DNA from: Acidobacteriota bacterium
GTDB taxonomy: Bacteria > Acidobacteriota > Thermoanaerobaculia > Multivoradales > Multivoraceae
Assembly: GCA_026707545.1 (NCBI GenBank)
Contig: JAPOWR010000005.1
Span: 62,001 to 126,000 of the forward strand
Length of the DNA: 64,000 nucleotides
Direction of reading: 5' to 3'
Below are positions 17,572 to 23,960 of the stretch, in pieces. Under the pieces are notes generated by a model that saw only the letters and a program-made list of their open reading frames with translations, was not told the origin of the DNA and did not search any database. Positions within the stretch are counted from its first letter, which is position 1. Each line of letters begins with the position of its first letter. The translations under genes and the position numbers were made by a program.

Positions 17572-18951
17572 TTGCCCGCGCCGGCAGTCGTCCTCCGCGG
17601 CGTGGGCAAACGCTACCGGCGCGAGGCCGGCGGCTACCGCCTGCGGACGCTGAAGAGCGCGCTGCTCGAAGGCAGCCTGACGAGTGGGCTGGGCGCGGCC
17701 GACGCGGTCGATGCGCTCGAAGACGTCAGCTTCGAGGTCGCTGCCGGCGAGGCGGTCGGCGTGATCGGCGGCAACGGTTCGGGCAAGTCGACGCTGATCA
17801 AGCTGGTCGCCGGCCTGTTGCGCCCGACGGCCGGCGAGCTCGCTGTGAACGGCCGGGTGGCGGCCCTGATCGAGCTCGGCGCGGGTTTTCATCCCGAGAT
17901 CTCGGGTCGGGAGAACATCTTCATCAACGGCGCCCTGCTCGGGCTGAGCCGGCGCCGGCTCGAAGAGCGCTACGAGGACATCGTGGAGTTCGCGGGCCTT
18001 TCCGACTTCATCGAAGAGCCGATCAAGAACTACTCCTCGGGCATGTACGTCCGCCTCGGCTTCTCGGTCGCGATTCACACCGACCCCGAGATCCTCCTGG
18101 TCGACGAGGTGCTGGCGGTCGGCGACGAGGAGTTCGTCCACCGCTGCATCGCCCGGATCGAGGAGCACCTTGCCGGGGGCGGCACGCTGCTCTTCGTGAG
18201 CCACTCGATGGGCCTGGTCGAGGAACTCTGCGACCGGGCCGTCTGGCTGGATCAGGGGCGTCCCCGGGCGATCGGTTCGCCGCGGCGCGTGATCGACGCG
18301 TATCTCGAGGACGTGGCGAAGCGCGAGGGCGAGGCCCATGACCGTCGCCGGGCCCTCGACGTCCAGCAGGAGCAGTCGCCGCCGGAGGAAGAGGAGGCCG
18401 CCGCGACGGCGCCTGCCGCGGAGGAGGAGATCCCGCGCTGGGGCTCCGGCCAGGCGAGGATCGTTGGCGCGCGCCTGCTGGCAGGGACCTCGTCCGAGGA
18501 GCGCTATCACGTGCACTGCGGGGAGGCGGTGGCTTTCGAGCTCCAGGTGGAGCCGCGAGAAGACCTCGACGACTTCGTCTTCGGAGTCGGGGTCAAGACG
18601 CCCCGCGGTGTCGACTGCTGGGGCACGAACACGGATCTCGCCGGCTACGAACCGTTGCTGCTTCGCGGTCCGGTGCGGGTACGCCTGGTCTGCCCGGAAC
18701 TGCGGCTGGCGCCTGGCGAGTACACGGTCGATCTCGCGGTTCACGCGCGCGACGGTAGAGCGTACGATTACCGTCGCGGAGCGTTCAGGTTCACGGTGGC
18801 CGAGAGTTCCGCGCTCCGAAGCATCGGTCTCTACCTGCCCGACCATGAGTGGCAGGTCGAGGCGCTCCCCGGCGGCGGCGCCGACGGGGCGGCTGCCTTA
18901 CCAGCGGCGATCGACTGGCTTGCACCCAGTGACTCACGGAGGATGGAATGA
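17572..18951 (+). CDS. Polysaccharide ABC exporter ATPase with Wzt-type C-terminal glycan-binding domain
   Basis: ATPase partner of the preceding permease. In the 459-residue protein the nucleotide-binding domain has Walker A GGNGSGKST (about 66-74), the Q-loop region LIELGAGFHPEISGRENI (the TagH/Wzt hallmark), signature YSSGMYVRLGFSVA, and Walker B ILLVDEVLAVGD. After an acidic Ala/Glu linker at about 255-290, an extra beta-rich domain (300-435, including FVFGVGVKTPRGVDCWGTNT) matches the Wzt C-terminal domain, which in studied cases recognises the modified non-reducing end of the glycan. That suggests a chain exported only after capping. The start is a TTG at 17572, one base behind the permease stop; no better start is present. 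The end overlaps the next gene by ATGA. Confidence 0.93.
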   Translation: MPAPAVVLRGVGKRYRREAGGYRLRTLKSALLEGSLTSGLGAADAVDALEDVSFEVAAGEAVGVIGGNGSGKSTLIKLVAGLLRPTAGELAVNGRVAALIELGAGFHPEISGRENIFINGALLGLSRRRLEERYEDIVEFAGLSDFIEEPIKNYSSGMYVRLGFSVAIHTDPEILLVDEVLAVGDEEFVHRCIARIEEHLAGGGTLLFVSHSMGLVEELCDRAVWLDQGRPRAIGSPRRVIDAYLEDVAKREGEAHDRRRALDVQQEQSPPEEEEAAATAPAAEEEIPRWGSGQARIVGARLLAGTSSEERYHVHCGEAVAFELQVEPREDLDDFVFGVGVKTPRGVDCWGTNTDLAGYEPLLLRGPVRVRLVCPELRLAPGEYTVDLAVHARDGRAYDYRRGAFRFTVAESSALRSIGLYLPDHEWQVEALPGGGADGAAALPAAIDWLAPSDSRRME

Positions 18952-19262
18952 GCGAGCGACCCAAGGAAGAGCAGGGCGATCTGGATTCGTCCTCGTCGAT
19001 CAACGTCAAGATCGGCGACGCCGAACTGAAGGGGGCGTACTCCAACCTGCTGCGCATCACCCATACCCGCGAGGAGTTCATCCTCGACTTCATCAACGTG
19101 GTGCCGCCCCAGGGGATCGTCAGCGCCCGGATCGTGACCAGCCCGGGGCATCTCAAGCGGATCATCCGCGCCCTCGGGACGAACCTGCGGCGCTACGAGG
19201 AAGTCCACGGCGTGATCGAGGAGGCCCCCGATCCGACGGAACAGTCCGGCCGCGTCAACTGA
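18948..19262 (+). CDS. DUF3467 family small protein
   Basis: 104-residue soluble protein resembling DUF3467, a family with no established function. Conserved-looking elements are GAYSNLLRITHTREEFILDF, INVVPPQGIVSARIVTSP and GHLKRIIRALGTNLRRYEE. The sequence predicts an alpha/beta fold with no signal peptide or membrane segment. Its ATG overlaps the exporter ATPase stop (ATGA), so it is translated from the same message, while its 3' end overlaps the convergent acyl-CoA synthetase gene by 8 bases. Placement behind a glycan exporter may be chance or may hint at a regulatory role; I cannot tell which. Confidence 0.85.
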   Translation: MSERPKEEQGDLDSSSSINVKIGDAELKGAYSNLLRITHTREEFILDFINVVPPQGIVSARIVTSPGHLKRIIRALGTNLRRYEEVHGVIEEAPDPTEQSGRVN

Positions 19263-21045
19263 CGCGCTGGCTCTTGAGGTACATCGACGCGATCACGTCG
19301 CGGTAGCGTTCGCTGACGATCTTCCGGCGCACCTTCAGGGTGGGCGTGATCTCACCCTCCTCGATCGTCAGCTCGCGCTCCAGCAGCCGGAAGCGGCGCA
19401 CCCGTTCATGGGCCGGCAGGAGTGCGTTTGCCCGGTCGAGCAACCCCTGGACGATCTCCTGCAGGCGCGGGTCCTCGCGGAGCTCGGCCGGGTCCATGCC
19501 GGCGAACGGCGCCGGCGGCTCGGCGTAGTTCGGCACGACGAGGGCGTTGAGGTACGGGTAGCCGTCGCCGACCACGACCACCTGCGCCACTGCTGGATGC
19601 GTGATCAGCATCTGCTCGATCGGCTGGGGCGCGACGTTCTTGCCGCCGCTCGTCACCAGCAGGTCCTTCTTGCGGTCGGTGATGTAGAGGTAGCCGTCGT
19701 CGTCGAGACGGCCGATGTCGCCGGTGTGGAACCACCCGTCCTGATCGATCGCCTCCGCCGTCGCGTCGGGTTTCTTCCAGTAGCCCTCCATCAGGCCTTC
19801 GGTGCGGGCCAGGATCTCGCCGTCGTCGTCGATCCTGAGTTCGACCCCGGGCGCCGCCATGCCGACCGACCCGCGGCGCGTGGCGCCGGGGTACTCGACG
19901 GCCAGCACCGGCGCGGTTTCGGTCAGGCCGTAGCCCTGGTAGAGGCGGATGCCGATCGCGTCGAAGAACGCGGCGACTTCGTCGGCGATCGCGGCGCCGC
20001 CGGAGATGGCGAACCGCAGCCGACCGCCGAAGCGTTCCTTGATCTTGCTGAACACCAGACGGTCGGCGACCAGGCCCCGGAGCCGGGCGCCGCCGCGTTC
20101 GGCCCGCCGCCGGCCGACCCCGAGCGCCCAGTCGATCAGCCGGCGCCGGAGCCGCGGCTGGCTCGCGAAGGTGCCCTGGATGCGGACGTAGGCGCTCTCG
20201 TAGAGCCTGGGCACCGAGCACAGGACGGTCGGTCGAACGACCGGCATCAGGCCGGCGACGCGCTCGATCGCCGGGGAGTAGTGGATCGACACCCCGAGGT
20301 AGAAGAACAGATAGTCGACGGTGCGCTCGAAGACGTGCGAAAGCGGCAGGAAGGAGAGGGCCTGGTCCTCTTCGCCCAGCTCGAAGAGTTTCTCGCAGGC
20401 GAGGAGGTTCGAGACGAAGTTCCAGTGCGACAGCACGACGCCCTTCGGGTCGCCGGTGGTGCCCGAGGTGTAGATGATGCTGGCCGTATCGCTCCTGTCC
20501 ACCCGGCCGCGGAAGGCCTCGAGGTCCGTGTCCGCGGCCAGCGCCGGATCGCCGATCAGCGCATCGAGGGTCGTGCCGCCCTCGGCCGCCGCGTCGGCGT
20601 CCATCGCGACCAGCCGCAGGCCCTGCCGCTCCGTCCCGCCTTCGCCCTGGCCGTCGGGGGCGAGACCGGCCAGCAGGTCCCGTTTGGCCCTGTCGTCGTA
20701 GAAGACCCACTCGGCGCCGCTGTCGAGGAGGATGTAGGCGACCTGGGCCGCCGTCAGCGTCGGGTAGATCGGCACCGGCACGGCGCCCAGCAGGTGGCAC
20801 GCGAAGTCGACCACGTGCCACTCCGGGCGGTTCGTCGCGAACAGTGCGATGCGATCTCCCTTGGCCACGCCGCGCGACTCGAGCGCCAGGGCCGTGCGGC
20901 GGACGCTGTCCGTGAAGTCCGCGGCGGACAGCGACTCCATCCGCCGGTGGCGGCGGATCGTGAGCAGGCCCTCGCGGTGGCCGTAGCGCTCTGCCGAGAG
21001 CAGGAGGAGATCGGAAAGGGTTTCCAAGGACGTAGACGCTAGCAC
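19255..21045 (-). CDS. Long-chain fatty acid-CoA ligase (AMP-forming)
   Basis: Activates fatty acids to acyl-CoA through an acyl-adenylate. The 596-residue protein carries all adenylate-forming motifs: TASIIYTSGTTGDPKGVVLS (P-loop-like A3), YQGYGLTETAPVLAVEYPG (A5), WFHTGDIGRLDDDGYLYITD (A7), and DRKKDLLVTSGGKNVAP (A8). The TPTLKVRRK C-terminus includes the catalytic lysine region. The long version with DYLFFYLGVSIHYSPAIE resembles the FAA1/FadD15 branch of bacterial long-chain ligases. Start ATG at 21045. It is the last gene of a minus-strand run with yggS 4 bp upstream and its 3' end overlaps DUF3467. Chain length preference is inferred from family. Confidence 0.93.
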   Translation of the reverse strand: MLASTSLETLSDLLLLSAERYGHREGLLTIRRHRRMESLSAADFTDSVRRTALALESRGVAKGDRIALFATNRPEWHVVDFACHLLGAVPVPIYPTLTAAQVAYILLDSGAEWVFYDDRAKRDLLAGLAPDGQGEGGTERQGLRLVAMDADAAAEGGTTLDALIGDPALAADTDLEAFRGRVDRSDTASIIYTSGTTGDPKGVVLSHWNFVSNLLACEKLFELGEEDQALSFLPLSHVFERTVDYLFFYLGVSIHYSPAIERVAGLMPVVRPTVLCSVPRLYESAYVRIQGTFASQPRLRRRLIDWALGVGRRRAERGGARLRGLVADRLVFSKIKERFGGRLRFAISGGAAIADEVAAFFDAIGIRLYQGYGLTETAPVLAVEYPGATRRGSVGMAAPGVELRIDDDGEILARTEGLMEGYWKKPDATAEAIDQDGWFHTGDIGRLDDDGYLYITDRKKDLLVTSGGKNVAPQPIEQMLITHPAVAQVVVVGDGYPYLNALVVPNYAEPPAPFAGMDPAELREDPRLQEIVQGLLDRANALLPAHERVRRFRLLERELTIEEGEITPTLKVRRKIVSERYRDVIASMYLKSQRVS

Positions 21046-21049
21046 TCCG

Positions 21050-21772
21050 CTAGCGCGGCGGGCGCGGTCCGAACAGCGCCGATCCGATCCGAACGTGGGT
21101 GGCGCCCTCGAGGACGGCCGCCTCGAAGTCCGCGCTCATCCCCATCGACAGCCATCCTTCGCGCTCTCCGAACAGACCGTCGCGGCCCAGTTCGTCGCGC
21201 AGGCGCCGCAGGGCCGCGAAGTCGCGCCGGGCATTCCCGGGGTCGCTCCGACGCGGAGGAATCGCCATCAGGCCGCGGATCAGCAGGTGGTCGAGTTGCG
21301 CTAGCCCGAGCATCGTCCCGGTGTCCTCGGGCAGGAAGCCGTGCTTGCTCGGCTCGCGCCCGATGTTGACCTCGAGGAGGCAGGTCCGAACACCGCCTTG
21401 CCGATCCCGGAGCACCCGATCGAGCCGCCGCGCCACCTTCACCCGGTCGACCGCCTCGAACACGTCGAAGACACGGCAGGCCCGCGGGGCCTTGTTCGTC
21501 TGCAGCGGTCCGATCAGGCGCCACTCCACGTCGTCGTGGCCGGCCTCGCGCAGTGCCGCGCGATGCGCTTCGCCCTCCTGGACCTGGTTCTCACCCAGGA
21601 TCCGCAGGCCGGCGTCGACGGCTTCGAGGATGCGCTCCAGGGGTTGCCGCTTGCAGGCGCCGACCAGGCTGACCTCAAGCTCGCCTCGGCCGGCGCGGCG
21701 GCAGGCCTCGGCGACCCGCCCGGTCAGTGCCGCATAGCGTTCTGCCGTCGTGCTCCGCGGCGGCTTGCTCAG
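21050..21772 (-). CDS. yggS: YggS/PROSC-family pyridoxal phosphate homeostasis protein, probable CTG start
   Basis: PLP-binding protein that buffers vitamin B6 and keeps amino-acid pools balanced; no catalysis is established. Reading upstream of the GTG at 21529 in the same frame shows the rest of the protein: VSLVGACKRQP holds the PLP lysine (residue 41 in this reading), then ILGENQVQEGEAHRAA, VEWRLIGPLQTNKA, VNIGREPSKHGF, GLMAIPP and LSMGMSADFEAAV, all family hallmarks. Between the upstream gene and the PLP lysine there is no in-frame ATG, GTG or TTG. The only plausible start is the CTG at 21772, overlapping the upstream stop as CTGA, with GGAG 7 nt before it. That gives 240 residues, close to the normal ~230. 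Starting at the GTG would delete the cofactor lysine. Confidence 0.9.
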   Translation of the reverse strand: MSKPPRSTTAERYAALTGRVAEACRRAGRGELEVSLVGACKRQPLERILEAVDAGLRILGENQVQEGEAHRAALREAGHDDVEWRLIGPLQTNKAPRACRVFDVFEAVDRVKVARRLDRVLRDRQGGVRTCLLEVNIGREPSKHGFLPEDTGTMLGLAQLDHLLIRGLMAIPPRRSDPGNARRDFAALRRLRDELGRDGLFGEREGWLSMGMSADFEAAVLEGATHVRIGSALFGPRPPR

Positions 21773-22509
21773 TCGGACTCTCCGTCGTCGAGGTAGAGGA
21801 TCCGCTGGCAGGAGTCACACGGCACGATGGCCCCCTGGGTCTGGATCTGCAGCACGACCTGGGGTCTGATCCGGTAGTTGCAGAACGAGCAGTGCCGGAT
21901 CGGGGCCCTGGCGCTTTCGATGACGCGGATGACGGCGAGCGGGGCGCCGCCATGGCGATCGAACAGACGCTGATACTGCTTCAGCGCCGCGGGGGGCAGG
22001 CGCTCGCGAAAGACCTCGATCCTGCCTTCCAGCACTTGAACCCGTTTCCGCATCGCGGGCTTCTGTTCCTCCCAGGCGGCCAGAGCCTCCTGGTACTGCT
22101 GGTCCAGGGACTCGAAGGCTCCCCGGAGTTCGTCGAGCCGCGCGGCCGCCACGTCCTGCTGCTCGAGCGCCAGAAGCGCCCTGTCGTCCGCTTCCCGCAT
22201 CTGGGCGCGGACCGTGTCGATCTCACTCAGGAGGGCGCCGTACTCGCGCTGCGTCGTGACGCGGGAAATCTGTTCCTGGTAGCGGTCGATGCTGTCCTTT
22301 CCGGCCGCCCTCTCCGCTTCGGCGGCCCGGCGTTCCAGTTCCGCCTGCCGCTGCTCCTCTTCCAGCTCCTCGATCTCGCTGCGGCTGGTCTCGTACTGAT
22401 CGTGAAGTTCCTGCATCGACTCGGGAACCCCGTCGAGCAGGGTGAGGCTGCGTGTGAGTTCTACGCTTGCCTCCTGAAGTTCTACGATCGTGTCAAGGAC
22501 TCTTTCCAT
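21769..22509 (-). CDS. Coiled-coil protein with C4 zinc ribbon (CT398/CdsZ-like)
   Basis: 246-residue protein. Residues 1-180 form a long antiparallel coiled coil rich in Glu, Gln and Arg, with ISRVTTQREYGALLSEI, the motif typical of this family at the hairpin. The C-terminal zinc ribbon has two cysteine pairs, HCSFCNYRI and PCDSCQRILYL, about 23 residues apart. Relatives are widespread and annotated as zinc-ribbon domain proteins; a chlamydial member contacts secretion or flagellar proteins, but the general function is not settled. Its TGA shares a CTGA overlap with yggS, so the two are translationally coupled. The ATG at 22509 lies 27 bp from the tRNA gene upstream on the same strand. Confidence 0.88.
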   Translation of the reverse strand: MERVLDTIVELQEASVELTRSLTLLDGVPESMQELHDQYETSRSEIEELEEEQRQAELERRAAEAERAAGKDSIDRYQEQISRVTTQREYGALLSEIDTVRAQMREADDRALLALEQQDVAAARLDELRGAFESLDQQYQEALAAWEEQKPAMRKRVQVLEGRIEVFRERLPPAALKQYQRLFDRHGGAPLAVIRVIESARAPIRHCSFCNYRIRPQVVLQIQTQGAIVPCDSCQRILYLDDGESD

Positions 22510-22536
22510 TCAGATTCGTTCCGGAGCTGCGCGGTA

Positions 22537-22609
22537 TGGGTCCACCTGGATTCGAACCAGGGACCTGCCGGTTATGAGCCGGATGCTCTAACCGCTGAGC
22601 TATGGACCC
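22537..22609 (-). tRNA. tRNA with CAT anticodon (Met, or Ile2 after lysidine modification)
   Basis: On the minus strand a complete cloverleaf of 73 nt: acceptor GGGTCCA/TGGACCC, D-arm AGCTCAGCGGTTAGAGC, anticodon stem CCGGC with loop CTCATAA, and T-arm CCTGG-TTCGAAT-CCAGG. Discriminator is A; CCA is not encoded. Anticodon CAT fits elongator Met or the Ile2 species whose C34 is changed by TilS. The acceptor lacks the A1 mismatch of initiator tRNA, so it is not fMet. Identity between the two needs a covariance search. Confidence 0.93.
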
Positions 22610-22633
22610 TTCGGACCCGAGCGCAGTGCCGCA

Positions 22634-22639
22634 GTATAG
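22634..22639 (-). promoter_or_regulatory. Putative -10 box for the CAT tRNA
   Basis: TATACT on the minus strand, 25 nt before the tRNA 5' end. No convincing -35 hexamer lies at the right distance, so this is only a candidate based on hexamer match and position. Confidence 0.4.
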
Positions 22640-22698
22640 CCCCACCCACCGGCCCACGATCGCGCGGCTACGCCGCCCTGCGGCGGGTCGCCTTGGGG

Positions 22699-22704
22699 TA
22701 TACT
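22699..22704 (+). promoter_or_regulatory. Putative -10 box for the lipoprotein gene at 22742
   Basis: TATACT on the plus strand 37 bp before the ATG, with GGAGG just before the start codon. The -35 side (CCCTGC region) is weak. The divergent tRNA has a similar TATACT, so the 132-bp gap probably holds two back-to-back promoters. Confidence 0.4.
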
Positions 22705-22741
22705 CGCGGGTACGCAAGTCGCGAGCCAAGGAGGCGCCAGG

Positions 22742-23533
22742 ATGTCGAGAATCACTCCGCTCAGGCGGCCGGATTGGGCGGGCTTTGCCGCCTCGATCGC
22801 CGTCATACTTCTACTTGCTTCCGTCACTGCATGCGGTCCTTCCGAGGAGGAGCGCACGGCTACGGCGAGAGCCGAGGCATGGGCCGAACTGGAGGAAGCG
22901 CAGGCTGCCCTGAATGCCAAGCGGGGTGAGCTGGAGCAGTTGCGCGCGCAGGCCGCGGCGCCCGGCGAAGACGAAGATGCCGAAGCGCTTGCCGCTCAGG
23001 TCGAGGCGCTGGATGAAGAAGTCGGCGGCGACGGGGAGGCCTTGCAGCAGAAGCTGGTCAACTACATCAACGAGGCCGAGTGGGAACTCGGCGGGGAGAT
23101 GAACGAAGAGCAGCGCCTGGCCTTCGGGATGATGTCCGGCGAGCAGATGTACCTGGCCCAGGAGTACGTCGTCAAGGGCGGCGACTACCGCCGGGCAATC
23201 GACATCCTGGAGGCTGCTCAGAGAAACGATCCGGACAACCCCGACCTCGTGGCGAGGATCGCCGAGTACCAGGAAGCCCGCTACGTCACCCCCGAACGGC
23301 TTGCCGACGTCAAGCGGGGAATGACCGAGGCCGAGGTCGAAGGCGTCCTGGGCAAGCCCTTCCACAGCTACGTGCGGAGCTTCTCGGAAGAGAACGTGTT
23401 CGCCTGGTTCTACCCCAAGGACCCCGAGGAACACGGAGCCGGCGCCGCCGTCGGCGTGTTCTTCAACGAGAGCGACCGCAAGGTCTACCGCACCGACCCG
23501 AACGCGGTCGAGGGGAAGGACGAGGAGGAGTAG
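22742..23533 (+). CDS. Lipoprotein with coiled coil, TPR-like segment and BamE/SmpA-like C-terminus
   Basis: 263-residue secreted protein of unknown function. The lipoprotein signal is residues 13-32, with SIAVILLLASVTAC giving the lipid-modified Cys. A coiled coil follows (about 35-100, Ala/Glu rich). A TPR-like pair covers about 125-180 (YLAQEYVVKGGDYRRAIDIL). The last part contains VKRGMTEAEVEGVLGKPF, which resembles the start of the BamE/SmpA fold (MTxxEVxxLLGxP). Lys/Asp/Glu at the end. An outer-membrane assembly or envelope role is possible by analogy with BamE, but I would not name it so. The start ATG has GGAGG eight bases upstream, and a hairpin follows the stop. Confidence 0.8.
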   Translation: MSRITPLRRPDWAGFAASIAVILLLASVTACGPSEEERTATARAEAWAELEEAQAALNAKRGELEQLRAQAAAPGEDEDAEALAAQVEALDEEVGGDGEALQQKLVNYINEAEWELGGEMNEEQRLAFGMMSGEQMYLAQEYVVKGGDYRRAIDILEAAQRNDPDNPDLVARIAEYQEARYVTPERLADVKRGMTEAEVEGVLGKPFHSYVRSFSEENVFAWFYPKDPEEHGAGAAVGVFFNESDRKVYRTDPNAVEGKDEEE

Positions 23534-23555
23534 CGCGCGGCGATTCCCCGCGCGC
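23533..23555 (+). terminator. GC-rich hairpin after the lipoprotein gene
   Basis: GCGCGCGG at 23533-23540 pairs with CCGCGCGC at 23548-23555 around a 7-nt loop, directly at the stop codon. There is no T-run, so it may end transcription weakly or only protect the 3' end. Confidence 0.45.
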
Positions 23556-23583
23556 CGGAGGCAGCGGACGTGCGGCCCCGTCC

Positions 23584-23613
23584 TTGACGGCGGAGGGTCG
23601 GCTGGTGCACAAT
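23584..23613 (+). promoter_or_regulatory. Probable sigma-70-type promoter of the rpsU-mutS2-dnaG-rpoD cluster
   Basis: TTGACG (23584-23589), 18-bp spacer, CACAAT (23608-23613). Transcription from here would give a leader of nearly 90 nt before rpsU, including a GGGG...CCCC pair at about 23624-23650 that could fold. It lies just after the hairpin at 23533-23555, which fits a transcript boundary. Confidence 0.55.
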
Positions 23614-23708
23614 CCGCCGTTCCCGGGGGTGTCGTGCGTCGGTGCCCCACGGGTGAATCGAGTTCGGCTTCGGGCCTGACTCACCAAGGAGAGGACGGAT
23701 TCCTGGCT

Positions 23709-23918
23709 ATGCCGGTTGTGCAGGTACGCGACGACGAGAGCTTCGAGAATGCGCTTCGCCGCTTCAAGCGGAAGTGCGAGAAAGAGGGCATTCTGACCGA
23801 GCTCAAGAAGCGCCAGCACTTCGAGAAGCCCTCGGTCAAGCGCAAGCGCAAGGTCATGCAGGCGCGCAAGAAGATGCTGCGCAAGCTGGCCGAGGAACGC
23901 CGCGCCGGTCTGGCCTGA
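23709..23918 (+). CDS. rpsU: Small ribosomal subunit protein bS21
   Basis: 69-residue basic protein of the 30S subunit that acts near the anti-Shine-Dalgarno region during initiation. It begins MPVVQVRDDESFENALRRFK, includes RKCEKEGILTELKKRQHFEK and ends in a Lys/Arg-rich helix (KRKRKVMQARKKMLRK), all typical. I start at the ATG at 23709; the AAGGAGAGG upstream is 14-17 nt away, longer than usual, so the leader or an upstream non-ATG start (CTG at 23703) might matter. It heads a cluster with mutS2, dnaG and rpoD, a variant of the classical rpsU-dnaG-rpoD macromolecular synthesis operon. Confidence 0.95.
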   Translation: MPVVQVRDDESFENALRRFKRKCEKEGILTELKKRQHFEKPSVKRKRKVMQARKKMLRKLAEERRAGLA

Positions 23919-23960
23919 TCCGCACCGCGCACCGGCGCGGAGCGACTGCCGGGCGGGGTC

